DNA of 64,000 nt, from the NCBI GenBank assembly GCA_944324825.1, contig CALUXU010000006.1:1-64000 (forward strand), given 5' to 3'. Source of the stretch: Candidatus Gastranaerophilales bacterium. GTDB lineage: Bacteria; Cyanobacteriota; Vampirovibrionia; Gastranaerophilales; Gastranaerophilaceae. Each line of letters starts with the position of its first letter. Positions within the stretch are counted from its first letter, which is position 1. Position numbers and translations under genes: made by a program. A model generated the notes under the pieces. That model searched no databases. It was not told where the DNA came from and saw only the letters and a list, made by a program, of their open reading frames with translations. Shown here piece by piece: positions 19,478-28,679 of this stretch.

Positions 19478-20230
19478 ATGGAAAAAATAACAGAATTTGA
19501 GATTAATAAAATACCGCTGAAATATCCCAGAGAAGAATTTTTATCTGATATAAGCCGTTTCCCGGAAGAAGATTGGGCAAAATGCGCTATTACAAAAGGC
19601 GTTGACGGATTTGACGGACTTCTTCAATCAAATCCGGAATCAAAAATAAATCCCTATGTTGAACGTTTTTTAAGAAACAAAACTACCTTCGAATCAGAGT
19701 ATCTTGAGGAATATTTCGACAATATTCTAAAAGATATTCCGGAATTTGTCGGAATTATAGGAAAATTACAGCATAAAACGCATGCTTATACGGTTGACGT
19801 ACATACAATAAAAACATTACAAGCTGCGTACAGAAATCCGCTATATGAAACACTGACACCTGAGAATAAAACAATTCTAAAATATGCCATTCTACTTCAT
19901 GATATCGGTAAAAAAGGCGGAGTTATCCACCACGGGCACGAATTTGTAAGCGCCGAATATGCTGAAAAAATTCTAAAACCCTCACCTATCAAGTCAAAAA
20001 TCATTGCCGATATCAAAAATCATGAGTGGTTCAAAGATTACTGCCAGAATGTAATCACCGCATCTGACGTTCTAAAACGATGCCACTCTCCCGAAATATC
20101 AATGATAATGGCAAAAGCCGATTTATCAAGCGTAAATCCCTGGTTTCATTACCATTGTACCGGAACTTCCACTCCTCAGGAATTTGATAAGTTTATGGAT
20201 ACAAAGTTCAGCGAAGTATTTGTATTATAA
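19478..20230 (+). CDS. HD-domain phosphohydrolase
   Basis: This 250-residue protein has an HD metal site: HTIKTLQAA followed by LLHDIGKKGG, then a His pair (VIHHGHEFVSAEYA) typical of HD hydrolases, and a later NHEWF. The HD core lies at about 105-190. Such enzymes cleave phosphate or phosphodiester bonds of nucleotides, but the substrate is not evident. The start at 19478 (MEKITEFEI) is preferred over an upstream frame extension lacking a ribosome-binding site, though the local site is weak. It is followed after 8 bp by ribF, so cotranscription is likely. Confidence 0.82.
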   Translation: MEKITEFEINKIPLKYPREEFLSDISRFPEEDWAKCAITKGVDGFDGLLQSNPESKINPYVERFLRNKTTFESEYLEEYFDNILKDIPEFVGIIGKLQHKTHAYTVDVHTIKTLQAAYRNPLYETLTPENKTILKYAILLHDIGKKGGVIHHGHEFVSAEYAEKILKPSPIKSKIIADIKNHEWFKDYCQNVITASDVLKRCHSPEISMIMAKADLSSVNPWFHYHCTGTSTPQEFDKFMDTKFSEVFVL

Positions 20231-20238
20231 TTAAACCT

Positions 20239-21096
20239 ATGGAAATATTTGATAAACTGACTAAAATTAATAACTGCTCTTTGGCTCTCGGCTTTTTTGA
20301 CGGTGTACATACCGGACATAGAAAAGTTATTAAATCCATCCAAAATATCAACGACAGGAAAACAGCGGTTATCACATTTAAGAAACGTCCGTTTTCATCT
20401 GATAAGTATTTAATTACAAGAGAAAAAAGGGCAAAATTAATCTCCGATTTAGGCATAGATTACCTTTTTGAACTTGATTTTACTCCTGAACTTGCCCAAA
20501 CCTCAGCCCAAGATTATCTAAAAATGTTATATGATAATTTTCATCCGCAGGTTATTGCAACAGGTTTTAACCATACATTCGGCTCAAACAAATCAGGGAC
20601 TCCGGAGTTATTGACAGAATATCAATCTATATACAACTATAAATATATTGAAGTACCGCCTCAAACAATGGACGGAGAAATCATTTCATCTTCAAGAATA
20701 AGAGAATTTTTATCTGCCGGAAATATAATATCCGCAAACAAAATGCTGGGTTACGAATTTTCAATCAAAGGAAGAGTCATACACGGAAACCATATCGGGC
20801 ACACAATAGGTTTCCCGACAGCAAATATCAAATACCCTGATTCGATAGTTGAAATACCGTTTGGAGCATACTCTGCCACAATTAACGGAATGAAATCGGT
20901 AGTAAATTTCGGCAAAAAACCAACTATTGGGGCAAACCTTGAGCCTGTTGTCGAAGCGCATATTTTAAATTTTGATAAAAACATATATAATACTGATATT
21001 GAAATCAAATTTATAAAGAAAATAAGAGATGAAAAAAAGTTTAATTCTCTTGAAGAATTAACTGAACAAATTAATAAGGATATCAAAGAATGCTAA
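20239..21096 (+). CDS. ribF: bifunctional riboflavin kinase/FAD synthetase
   Basis: RibF phosphorylates riboflavin to FMN and adenylylates it to FAD. The N-terminal nucleotidyltransferase domain has LGFFDGVHTGHRKVI, with the HxGH motif, and a later GFNHTFG; SSSRIREFL closes it. The C-terminal kinase domain has GRVIHGNHIGHTIGFPTANI with the PTAN motif. At 285 residues it is somewhat shorter than the usual 305-315. It lies 8 bp after the HD gene and overlaps the formyltransferase gene by 7 bp. Together with ribD at 7327 it gives two of the flavin steps. Confidence 0.95.
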   Translation: MEIFDKLTKINNCSLALGFFDGVHTGHRKVIKSIQNINDRKTAVITFKKRPFSSDKYLITREKRAKLISDLGIDYLFELDFTPELAQTSAQDYLKMLYDNFHPQVIATGFNHTFGSNKSGTPELLTEYQSIYNYKYIEVPPQTMDGEIISSSRIREFLSAGNIISANKMLGYEFSIKGRVIHGNHIGHTIGFPTANIKYPDSIVEIPFGAYSATINGMKSVVNFGKKPTIGANLEPVVEAHILNFDKNIYNTDIEIKFIKKIRDEKKFNSLEELTEQINKDIKEC

Positions 21097-22049
21097 AGGT
21101 TGTAATAATCGGTTACGGGGATATGTTCACAAATATGATTGCAGGAACACTTGATTCCGGCTCGCAAATTGTGGGAGTATTCCGGCATGACAGAGTAAAA
21201 TATCCGCGCCCTGTCAGATGGATAAAGGATCTTTTATTCTCTGACTGTGATTACAACTATATACAGAGTTATAAACTTCACGAAATAAAGGCAAAAAGCG
21301 CAAATTCAGAATCCTTCAGACGTCAGCTTCTTAAACTTAACCCTGATATAATGATTGTTGCCTCCTGGAGTGAAAAAATAAAAAAAGAAATCTTTAATAT
21401 TCCGAAAATTGCAACAATTAACGTTCATCCGTCACTTTTACCAAAATATAGAGGCCCAAATCCTTACATGCAGACAATTTTGCACGAAGAAAAACAAAGC
21501 GGAGTAACTTTCCACCTGATGGATGAAAATTTTGATTCCGGAGCAATTCTTGACCAGCGAACGGTTGAAATTACCCAATCGGATACAGCAAAGGAATTAA
21601 AGGCAAAAACTGTATTAAAAGCGAGAGGAGCTATATGCGAACTGTTAGAAAAGCTATCTGAAGATGTAATATTCCCGATAGCTCAAAATGAAGCAAACGC
21701 ATCGTATTTTTCAACAGATTTTGATGCGGAAATTCTGTTCAAAGATAACGCATCTAAAATATCTGCCCAAATAAGATGTATCCATCCTTGGAGCAATACC
21801 TACTTTTTCACAAGAAAAAGCGTATTAGTTCCGAATCCATATCAAATAACAATTACGGAGAATACAACCCAATATACGGAACCCGGTTGTGTAGTCGATG
21901 TAAATATTAAAGACAGAAGCCTTACAATTGTTACCGGAGATAATAAATTAATAAGGCTCGGCGGCTTGAAACTATACGGTCCGATTAACAGATTTTTCAC
22001 GGAAGCGGCTCTAAAACATATTCATATAGGGGAAATTGTTGAACCGTAA
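21090..22049 (+). CDS. formyltransferase-family protein (Fmt-like)
   Basis: The 319-residue protein has the formyltransferase catalytic region: INVHPSLLPKYRGPNPY with conserved Asn and His, then FHLMDENFDSGAILDQ with the conserved Asp. A C-terminal OB-like domain starts near 205. This is the two-domain layout of methionyl-tRNA formyltransferase. The N-terminal half departs from typical Fmt: it starts MLKVVIIGYGDMFTNMI and has GVFRHDRVKYPRP where Fmt has the AGTP-type motif and a PDRPAGRG-like loop. It may be a divergent Fmt or a sugar/amine formyltransferase. It overlaps ribF by 7 bp, and no def gene is adjacent. Confidence 0.8.
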   Translation: MLKVVIIGYGDMFTNMIAGTLDSGSQIVGVFRHDRVKYPRPVRWIKDLLFSDCDYNYIQSYKLHEIKAKSANSESFRRQLLKLNPDIMIVASWSEKIKKEIFNIPKIATINVHPSLLPKYRGPNPYMQTILHEEKQSGVTFHLMDENFDSGAILDQRTVEITQSDTAKELKAKTVLKARGAICELLEKLSEDVIFPIAQNEANASYFSTDFDAEILFKDNASKISAQIRCIHPWSNTYFFTRKSVLVPNPYQITITENTTQYTEPGCVVDVNIKDRSLTIVTGDNKLIRLGGLKLYGPINRFFTEAALKHIHIGEIVEP

Positions 22050-22070
22050 ACAAGAATATTATCAAAATAG

Positions 22071-22095
22071 ATTGCTTCACTCCGTTCGCAATGAC
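22071..22095. repeat. short palindromic intergenic element (ATTGC...GCAAT type)
   Basis: ATTGC is followed by a 12-nt C/T-rich middle and GCAATGAC, in the gap between the fmt-like gene and the rpsG terminator. From memory, very similar short palindromes (attgcttc...tcgcaatgac) are scattered in intergenic DNA of many bacteria. Only one copy was noticed in this window. Confidence 0.45.
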
Positions 22096-22111
22096 AGAAT
22101 TCTAGCCACTA

Positions 22112-22147
22112 ATAAAAATTAAAGCCCCCATAAAATGAGAGCTTTAA
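22112..22147 (-). terminator. terminator of the rpsL-rpsG operon
   Basis: On the minus strand TTAAAGC pairs with GCTTTAA around an approximately 15-nt loop and is followed by TTTTTATTAG. It lies 30 bp after the rpsG stop and ends the operon without fusA or tuf. Confidence 0.7.
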
Positions 22148-22176
22148 CGTCAAATACTATATCAAAAGTATTTAGA

Positions 22177-22647
22177 TTAGTATCTGTAATGAGCAAAAGC
22201 TTTGTTAGCTTCAGCCATTTTGTGAGTATCTTCACGTTTTTTGCAAGCAGCACCTGAGCCGTTAGAAGCATCCATCAATTCGTTAGTTAATTTTTCGATG
22301 AATGATTTACCGCCTCTGTTTTTAGCTGCAGCAATCAACCAAGAAGAAGCAAGAGCAAATCCTCTGTCAGCTTTAACTTCGATTGGAACTTGGTATGTAG
22401 AACCACCGATACGTCTAGCTTTAACTTCCAATAGAGGAGTAGCATTTGCTAATGCTTTTTGGAATACTTCAATCGGATTGTCATTAACTCTTTCTTCAAT
22501 ACGTTTCATAGTAGCGTAGAAGATTTTTTCTGCTAATGATTTTTTACCGCGACGCATAATTCTATTGATAAATTTAGAAATATCAACGTTGTTATATATC
22601 GGATCAGGAGCCGGGATTCTTTTTTCTGGTTTAGAACGTCTTGACAT
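22177..22647 (-). CDS. rpsG: 30S ribosomal protein S7
   Basis: S7 is the primary assembly protein of the 30S head. The 156-residue protein has typical S7 length, with VSKFINRIMRRGKKSLAE-like sequence (here NVDISKFINRIMRRGKK), the ARRIGGSTYQVPIEV strand and the C-terminal KKREDTHKMAEANKAFAHYRY helix. Translation is coupled to rpsL by a TAATG junction at 22645-22649. In most bacteria fusA follows; here a terminator does. Confidence 0.98.
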   Translation of the reverse strand: MSRRSKPEKRIPAPDPIYNNVDISKFINRIMRRGKKSLAEKIFYATMKRIEERVNDNPIEVFQKALANATPLLEVKARRIGGSTYQVPIEVKADRGFALASSWLIAAAKNRGGKSFIEKLTNELMDASNGSGAACKKREDTHKMAEANKAFAHYRY

Positions 22648-23024
22648 TATTTGTTACCTCCCTTTTTAGCTCCGTATTTAGAACGGCTTTGTGCTCTGTT
22701 TGCAACACCTGCAGTATCTAAAGTACCACGAACGATGTGATATCTAACACCCGGAAGGTCTTTAACCCTTCCGCCTCTTATAAGAACAACACTGTGTTCT
22801 TGTAAGTTGTGACCGATACCCGGAATGTATGATGTAACTTCAAAACCGTTTGTAAGTCTTACTCTGGCAACTTTTCTAAGTGCTGAGTTTGGTTTTTTAG
22901 GGGTTGTTGTGTAAACCCTTGTACATACTCCGCGTCTTTGAGGACAATTCATCAAAGCCGGAGATTTTGTTTTGTCTTTAAGCTTTTTACGTTCTTGACG
23001 TACAAGCTGATTCATTGTAGGCAT
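22647..23024 (-). CDS. rpsL: 30S ribosomal protein S12
   Basis: S12 lies at the decoding centre and affects accuracy. The 125-residue sequence is canonical: [34 protein letters not shown] with the conserved Lys targeted by streptomycin-resistance mutations, [21 protein letters not shown] and [22 protein letters not shown] ribosome-binding site precedes the start, and a consensus-like promoter lies at 23101-23129. The gene is followed directly by rpsG. Confidence 0.98.
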   Translation of the reverse strand: MPTMNQLVRQERKKLKDKTKSPALMNCPQRRGVCTRVYTTTPKKPNSALRKVARVRLTNGFEVTSYIPGIGHNLQEHSVVLIRGGRVKDLPGVRYHIVRGTLDTAGVANRAQSRSKYGAKKGGNK

Positions 23025-23100
23025 TACCTATCTCCTTTTTTCTTGTAACACTATCTTGAGCCGTCAAATCCAGCACGAAAATTTCGACTAAGATACCTCT

Positions 23101-23129
23101 ATCTAACTACAAGCAAATTTCCTTGTCAA
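23101..23129 (-). promoter_or_regulatory. sigma-70 promoter of rpsL-rpsG
   Basis: On the minus strand TTGACA is followed after 17 nt by TTAGAT, about 75 nt upstream of the rpsL start. The -35 is perfect; the -10 matches TATAAT at four of six positions. Confidence 0.6.
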
Positions 23130-23375
23130 CAATGCAGTTAGAGAAATCAATTTTGTCACTAATTGTAACAAATTCTTAAAGTCATGCAATAAGCATGGAA
23201 AAAATTACTTTATATATACATCAGTTAAAAATACTGAATTTAGTTCATCTTGAATGGAAAGGGGCGAAGAGCCCCTTTCCGTTTTTTATTACTTTTTGTA
23301 AAATAATAAACCCGCTCTAGCAAAATTATTTATTTTGTTACATTATAATAAACACGTGTAGGATATGGAGGTTTT
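23130..23375 (+). other. leader region with plus-strand terminator upstream of the 23376 gene
   Basis: The 351-bp gap between rpsL and the plus-strand gene at 23376 has the rpsL promoter at one end and a strong plus-strand terminator at 23256-23290 in the middle, with no convincing ORF. A TATATA box at about 23211 could start a short transcript ending at the terminator. It could equally be a leader attenuator for the 23376 gene. I see no known riboswitch motif. Confidence 0.4.
23256..23290 (+). terminator. strong rho-independent terminator with no coding gene upstream
   Basis: A perfect 10-bp stem, GGAAAGGGGC / GCCCCTTTCC, with the loop GAAGA is followed by GTTTTTTATT on the plus strand. The genes to the left (rpsL, rpsG) run the other way, so no protein gene needs it. 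Confidence 0.85.
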
Positions 23376-23723
23376 ATGGTAAGTATCAATAAACTTGGAC
23401 AAGTTTTTAATTATAACCCTAGCTTTAATGCTGCAGCAAATAATTCCGTTCAAACTCCTGACGCTGCAAAAGTTCAAGAAGGAAAGGCAAAGCTTAAATC
23501 GTTTGCTAAAAGCCAAGTAAACCTTGGATATGCAACTCTGGGGGCAGGTGTTTTAGCATTGGCCGGCACCGGATTAAAAAAAGGTGTTCTTAAATTTATT
23601 GCGGCCATACCTGCAGCCGGTGTTTGTATGATGCTAGGCACCAATATGCTGACCGGAGGAAAAGCTGTACAGAAAGCAATCACTAACTCCGAAAAAGAAC
23701 CTAATATCGATAAACAAGGCTAA
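23376..23723 (+). CDS. hypothetical small membrane protein
   Basis: This 115-residue protein is unrecognised. It starts MVSINKLGQVFNYNPSFNAA, with the PSFNA form of the local N-terminal motif. A short Lys/Gln-rich linker is followed by two hydrophobic segments (about 50-66, LGYATLGAGVLALAGTG, and 72-95, LKFIAAIPAAGVCMMLGTNML), with a charged C-terminus. A strong ribosome-binding site (GGAGG, 4 nt) supports the start. The upstream leader contains a terminator-like hairpin. The 3' end overlaps miaA by 4 bp in convergent orientation. Confidence 0.7.
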   Translation: MVSINKLGQVFNYNPSFNAAANNSVQTPDAAKVQEGKAKLKSFAKSQVNLGYATLGAGVLALAGTGLKKGVLKFIAAIPAAGVCMMLGTNMLTGGKAVQKAITNSEKEPNIDKQG

Positions 23724-24568
23724 ATATTTACATTTAGTTCAGGATTTCTGCGGAACCAGGTTAACTGACGTTTGGCGTACCTGCGTGTATTTTGCTTGAT
23801 TTCCTCAATTGCGGTATCCAAGTCACATACTCCGTCTAAATATTGTATGATTTCCTGATATCCGATTGTATTAACAAGATTTTTTATTCTGCCGTGTTTT
23901 GCAAGTAAATACTTTGTTTCATCAATCAAACCGTCCTGAATCATAACATCAACACGTTTGTTAATTCTATCGTACAAAACCTCTCTTGATTCTATTTGAG
24001 GAAATATCCATTCAACATCATACGCTGACTCTTTTAACCCGATAGCCTCGGAAAAAGGCTTATTAAGAATTTTACAAACCTCAAGTGCCCGAATAACCCT
24101 GACTTTATTATTTTTATGTATTTTTTCAGCTGCCTTTGGGTCAAGTATTAAAAGTTCATTATACAAATCATCAACATCTCTTTCTTCCAATTCGGCCCTC
24201 AAAGACGGATTTGCTTCCAGGCGCGGTAAATCATAGTTTTCAAGAAGAATTCTAAAATACAACCCGGTACCGCCTGCGATAATAGGAACTTTACCTCTTG
24301 AATGAATTTCATCAATTATTTTTCTTGCTTCATCAGCGAAATCGGCAACAGAATAGTCAACCTCAGGTTCAACAACATCTATTAAATAATGTTTGACAAG
24401 CTCCTGCTCCGCTTTTGTCGGTTTCGCCGTTCCAATATCAAAACCTTTGTATACCAACCTTGAATCAGCAGAGATAATTTCCGTATCAAGTTGTTGAGCC
24501 ATTTCTATCGCAAGCTTTGTTTTTCCGCTTGCAGTAGGACCTGCGATTGCAATTACTTTATTCTTCAT
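23720..24568 (-). CDS. miaA: tRNA dimethylallyltransferase
   Basis: MiaA adds a dimethylallyl group to A37 of tRNAs reading UNN codons. The protein (282 residues from ATG at 24568) has the P-loop GPTASGKT at 10-17, the DSRLVYKGFDIGTAKP motif, an AGGTGLYFRILL segment and a C-terminal RRYAKRQLTWFRRN tRNA-binding helix. Length is slightly short but normal. ATG at 24568 (MKNKVIAIAG) is chosen because the P-loop should lie about ten residues in; upstream in-frame starts add an unrelated hydrophobic stretch from the preceding gene. It overlaps that gene by 11 bp. Confidence 0.96.
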   Translation of the reverse strand: MKNKVIAIAGPTASGKTKLAIEMAQQLDTEIISADSRLVYKGFDIGTAKPTKAEQELVKHYLIDVVEPEVDYSVADFADEARKIIDEIHSRGKVPIIAGGTGLYFRILLENYDLPRLEANPSLRAELEERDVDDLYNELLILDPKAAEKIHKNNKVRVIRALEVCKILNKPFSEAIGLKESAYDVEWIFPQIESREVLYDRINKRVDVMIQDGLIDETKYLLAKHGRIKNLVNTIGYQEIIQYLDGVCDLDTAIEEIKQNTRRYAKRQLTWFRRNPELNVNI

Positions 24569-25487
24569 CTTTAAATTCTTTTTTGTAAAATAAAAATACA
24601 AGTATCGCCGCATACACCACAAAATAGAAGTATATAACGGTAAATATAAAACTCCAGAAATTTGAAACTATAAGCGCTGATAAAACTGATATAATAAAAT
24701 ATAAAAGAGTTAAATACGCAAAAATAACAAGAGATTTAAAGAATTTCTTAAACAGTTTAACAATTGAATTAACAAATGCGTTTATAACCGAATCTTTTTT
24801 TTCAATGATTTCAGGCGCCCAAAACATAATAAGAAAAGAATACAATGTAGTAGTAAATAGGAAGAATAAATTCCAGTTACTCAATTTTATCTTTTGTTCT
24901 TCCGTCAATGACATTAATAATTTTAACATTTCATCAGGAGATGATAAGGCAAGGAAAAGCTCTGGACGAGAAATCCCTATACTTCCGATAAGCATATATG
25001 CCAGCTTATAACTCAAAATAATAACAAGAGTCAAAAGCAGGAAAAATATTGCGAACATAAAGAAAAATTGCAGGAAATACTCTCCGACTCCTGTCGGAAA
25101 CTGTTTTAGAAGATAAAAAGCATCATCATTCATATTTTCGGTATGACGTTCGGAATCTTTTTCTTCCTCCGTATTTGCCGCCGGTTTAACCAGTTTTGTT
25201 GTATCAGCGGAATCAACCGCAAGTTTAATTGTATAAAACCAACCGGCAAAAAATACCGCAGTTATTGCAAAAAATAAAATCAATATCAATGCAATCGCAG
25301 GAGTTGCTGTTACAGTTGTTTTCATTAAATATATGCCTGAAAACATTGCAAATACAATTAAAGGTGTCGCAAGTATTATATTGTTATTGGTTATAACCAA
25401 AGCATCATAAAAATATTTGAATATACATAAATCAGATTTAAACCAATCTGACATAAATTTAAAAAACGAAGCTATTTTACCAAGCAT
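24558..25487 (-). CDS. hypothetical polytopic membrane protein
   Basis: This 309-residue integral membrane protein has about five or six membrane segments: about 38-58, 66-88, 130-165, 205-222, 248-270 and 275-300. A polar, Asp/Glu-rich loop at 100-125 follows the second. The family is not recognised. It overlaps the upstream DUF2229-type gene by 16 bp and miaA by 11 bp, so it is part of a tightly packed operon. It could be a transporter-like or scaffold protein; no catalytic residues stand out. Confidence 0.7.
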   Translation of the reverse strand: MLGKIASFFKFMSDWFKSDLCIFKYFYDALVITNNNIILATPLIVFAMFSGIYLMKTTVTATPAIALILILFFAITAVFFAGWFYTIKLAVDSADTTKLVKPAANTEEEKDSERHTENMNDDAFYLLKQFPTGVGEYFLQFFFMFAIFFLLLTLVIILSYKLAYMLIGSIGISRPELFLALSSPDEMLKLLMSLTEEQKIKLSNWNLFFLFTTTLYSFLIMFWAPEIIEKKDSVINAFVNSIVKLFKKFFKSLVIFAYLTLLYFIISVLSALIVSNFWSFIFTVIYFYFVVYAAILVFLFYKKEFKDEE

Positions 25488-26602
25488 TTTTTCTCCTTAG
25501 CAGATTTGCGTTTTTTACGTCGCATTAAATCAACAAATGCCTCCAGACGTGTGATATAACCGGCTTTTCCCGTTTGTTCATCCATAATCAATGCAAGTAT
25601 CGGAATAGAACAATCCTCACGCATAGAAGGGAATATATTCTGTGACATAATCTCAGGCATACACGTAAACGGACTTATGTGTATGATACCATCAATTCCT
25701 CTTTCATCAGCATAAGCAACATCTGATATACATTCCAGAGAATCACCACCGATATCACGTGTAAGATAAGGTTTAGCCATTCTCTCAGCACGTTCAAGGT
25801 GAGTTTCGCCTTTTCTGAATGCCTTTGGAATAATTGCATCTTTCAAGAAACTTCCGACGGTCAAGCTGCGTCTTGTTTCAACACCCATTCTGCCAAGTTC
25901 ACGTTCAATATTCTGATTTGAAAACTCATCATTTACAAGGAATATTTCTCCGGTTAAATCAACGTGCAATACCTCTCTATTAGGATCAATTTTCGTAGAT
26001 TTAATTAAATCAATTGCTTTTACTCTGGCTTTTTTCAGAACGGATGTTTTATCGGCAGCATCAATAAGTTGCAACGCTTTTTTATACCTTTTCTCTGCAT
26101 CACCGGTATTGATTTCACGGGCTCTGTAATATGAAAGTACAGAATCTAATTCATCAATAACAAAAATCTTCCGCATACAGATATTAATTGCTCTTATAAT
26201 TTGTACCGGATTATTTTTTCCTGATAATTCTTTCAAAAACTTATATAATCCTCTAAAACCGTCATATAAAGATAATTCTATATAATTAGCCTTGTAGCCA
26301 AGCTCGGAGAGAGTATTTTTGATATTATTCCCGTATTCACCAAGTCTGCATATACCTGGAGAAGTAATCATAGCAACATAATCAGCTCCGCCTTCTATTG
26401 CTTCAATAAAGTTTCCTAGAATTAATTTATACGGTAAACAAATAGCCTCCGGAGAATTTTTGGTGCCAAGAGACAATGTTCTTTTACTTGTGTAAGGAGG
26501 AACATATGCTTCCAAGCCAATCTTACGAAGTGCAGCTGCCCACGCAATAGAAATAGTCCCCATATGAGGAAATGCAACTTTAATCTTCTTTTTCTTAGGC
26601 AT
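25472..26602 (-). CDS. DUF2229-type, acyl-CoA dehydratase activase-related protein
   Basis: The protein (376 residues) resembles the DUF2229/HgdB-like part of large 2-hydroxyacyl-CoA dehydratase activase proteins. It begins [20 protein letters not shown], and has [20 protein letters not shown] with a conserved Cys, [10 protein letters not shown], and a later [16 protein letters not shown]. Three cysteines at these positions are those thought to bind an Fe-S cluster. The ATPase activase domain itself is absent. ATG at 26602 has AAGGAG at 6 nt; an ATG at 26617 overlaps that site. The gene overlaps gcvPB by 8 bp. Confidence 0.75.
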   Translation of the reverse strand: MPKKKKIKVAFPHMGTISIAWAAALRKIGLEAYVPPYTSKRTLSLGTKNSPEAICLPYKLILGNFIEAIEGGADYVAMITSPGICRLGEYGNNIKNTLSELGYKANYIELSLYDGFRGLYKFLKELSGKNNPVQIIRAINICMRKIFVIDELDSVLSYYRAREINTGDAEKRYKKALQLIDAADKTSVLKKARVKAIDLIKSTKIDPNREVLHVDLTGEIFLVNDEFSNQNIERELGRMGVETRRSLTVGSFLKDAIIPKAFRKGETHLERAERMAKPYLTRDIGGDSLECISDVAYADERGIDGIIHISPFTCMPEIMSQNIFPSMREDCSIPILALIMDEQTGKAGYITRLEAFVDLMRRKKRKSAKEKKCLVK

Positions 26603-28028
26603 TGTATTCTCCTTCATATTTCAAATCAGGATGACGTGCCGCCTGAGTTTCATCAACTTTTTTAATAGGTGCACAATGTGGCGCAGAATGAAGAATATCA
26701 GGGTTAGTTTTTACTTCTTCCGCTATTTTAAGCATAACTTCAATAAAATCATCCAAACGTTTTTTGCACTCAGTTTCAGTCGGTTCAATCATCATTGCTT
26801 CATGAACAATCAGCGGAAAATATACTGTCGGCGGATGGAAACCGTAATCCATCAAACGTTTTGCAATATAAAGAGTAGAAGCGCCTTGTTCTTTTTGTTT
26901 TTCGCCGCACAAAACAAATTCATGCATACATCCTTCATCATAGGCAACATCGTAAGCACCTTTGAGCTTTTCCATTACATAATTTGCATTTAAGACGGCA
27001 TCACCGCTTGCCTTTTTAAGGTTAATTCCCATCATAAGAACATAAGCATAAGCTCTTACAAGGACGCCGAAGTTACCGTAAAAACTTCTCACCTTTCCGA
27101 TTGATTGAGGGATATCGTAATTTCTGTAATATTTATTTCCGTCAAACTCAACTGTCGGCTTCGGTAAAAACTGTTTTAATTTTTCAACAACACCAACAGG
27201 TCCTGCACCTGGACCTCCTCCACCGTGAGGAGTAGACAAAGTCTTATGCAGATTCATATGACAAACATCAAAATGCATAAGAGCAGGATTTGTATACCCC
27301 ATAATCGCATTCAGGTTAGCGCCGTCATAATAGAGCAAAGATCCGTTTTTATGCATCAAATCCGCAATTTCTAATACTTCTTCTTCAAAAAGCCCGAGCG
27401 TATTAGGATTTGTCATCATAATCGCCGCAACGTCACTATCAAGGAGAGTTTTTAAATCCTCAACATCTACAAGGCCTTTATCGTTTGATTTTACTTGTAC
27501 AACCTGATATCCGCACATCATTGCACTTGCAGGATTAGTTCCGTGACCGGAATCAGGAATAATAACTTTTGTACGGGGTTCGCCGATAGATTCAAAATAT
27601 TTCTTGATTATCATCATACCGGTCAATTCACCGTGGGCACCTGCGGCAGGCTGGAGTGTTACAGCATCCATTCCTGTTATAACTTTTAACGCTTCTTGCA
27701 GGTTATACATCAATTGAAGCGAACCTTGTGAATCCTCGTCCGTAAATAAAGGATGTAAAAGAGTAAACCCGTCTAAAGCTGCAAGGTACTCATTAATCTT
27801 AGGATTATACTTCATCGTACAGGAGCCTAAAGGATACATTCCTGATTCAACGCAGAAATTCTTGTCGCCCAACTCTTTGTAGTGGCGCATAACTTCAAGT
27901 TCACTTAATTGAGGTAAACCAATTTTCTCTTCACGCAAAAAGTCTGAAGAAATTCCTTCAGGTTTTATATTATCCTCTCCTACATTTACCCCGTCTACAT
28001 AATTCGATTTTTCAAATATCAGATTCAT
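26595..28028 (-). CDS. gcvPB: glycine dehydrogenase (decarboxylating) subunit 2
   Basis: GcvPB is the PLP-binding subunit of the two-subunit P-protein of the glycine cleavage system. The 477-residue protein has the PLP lysine in [33 protein letters not shown] before it, and [13 protein letters not shown]. Length is normal for split P-proteins. The partner GcvPA, GcvT and GcvH are not in the window. It overlaps the sigma-factor gene by 4 bp (ATGA) and the DUF2229-type gene by 8 bp. No glycine riboswitch is seen upstream. Confidence 0.95.
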   Translation of the reverse strand: MNLIFEKSNYVDGVNVGEDNIKPEGISSDFLREEKIGLPQLSELEVMRHYKELGDKNFCVESGMYPLGSCTMKYNPKINEYLAALDGFTLLHPLFTDEDSQGSLQLMYNLQEALKVITGMDAVTLQPAAGAHGELTGMMIIKKYFESIGEPRTKVIIPDSGHGTNPASAMMCGYQVVQVKSNDKGLVDVEDLKTLLDSDVAAIMMTNPNTLGLFEEEVLEIADLMHKNGSLLYYDGANLNAIMGYTNPALMHFDVCHMNLHKTLSTPHGGGGPGAGPVGVVEKLKQFLPKPTVEFDGNKYYRNYDIPQSIGKVRSFYGNFGVLVRAYAYVLMMGINLKKASGDAVLNANYVMEKLKGAYDVAYDEGCMHEFVLCGEKQKEQGASTLYIAKRLMDYGFHPPTVYFPLIVHEAMMIEPTETECKKRLDDFIEVMLKIAEEVKTNPDILHSAPHCAPIKKVDETQAARHPDLKYEGEYNA

Positions 28029-28639
28029 TTTTCTTCCTGTTTAACCAACTCTCGTCTAACCTTGTCCAGTGCGTTTTGAATTATTCTTGATATTCTTGAT
28101 TGAGAAATATTAAACTCAACAGATATATCCTTCAATTTTTTATCGTGGAAAAATTTAGCTTCAACAAGCGCTTTTTCACGTTCGGGTAAATGCTGGATAG
28201 CAACAACTATTCTGTCTTTTAATTCCGTAAATTCGGCCTGCTCCTCAGGCGACATCTTATTATCTTTTATGATAACAGGGTTTTCAGCCTCCGCCATTTC
28301 TTCAACCGATAAAATAGACTTATAAACAGTTTCCCTGATTTCGGAATTATTAACAGGAGTATTATTCTTTAGTGTATACCACTTATAACGACGTCTAATT
28401 TCGTTTCTTATTGCCCATTTAATTGCTTTTGTAAGATAAGCATTATTATACAAGTCAGGATTTCTGTTATTTAAAATAATATACACAGTATGAGTTGCCA
28501 AATTAACAATTTCAGGGTATTCAATCAAGCCGTAAGAGGATATTTTTGAGAATTCCACCTTAGAAACTGTTTCAATTAAATTGGTATATTCCTTAAGATT
28601 AAAGTTAATATTTTTCTTCGTACCTACTGTGCCATCCAT
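28025..28639 (-). CDS. divergent sigma-70-family RNA polymerase sigma factor
   Basis: The 204-residue protein has a sigma region 2-like part at about 60-100 ([24 protein letters not shown]). A clear region 4 follows at about 145-200: [36 protein letters not shown] is the helix-turn-helix. Region 1.1 is absent and region 3 is short or missing. The helix-turn-helix resembles FliA/SigB-type factors more than ECF types, but subgroup assignment by eye is unsafe. It overlaps gcvPB by 4 bp and lies 40 bp after ade. It is a candidate reader of the CTAAAGA-N15-CCGTAAAC elements; that link is inferred only. Confidence 0.85.
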   Translation of the reverse strand: MDGTVGTKKNINFNLKEYTNLIETVSKVEFSKISSYGLIEYPEIVNLATHTVYIILNNRNPDLYNNAYLTKAIKWAIRNEIRRRYKWYTLKNNTPVNNSEIRETVYKSILSVEEMAEAENPVIIKDNKMSPEEQAEFTELKDRIVVAIQHLPEREKALVEAKFFHDKKLKDISVEFNISQSRISRIIQNALDKVRRELVKQEEK

Positions 28640-28679
28640 AATTTCATCATATCAAAAAACATATTCATTTACAAATATT

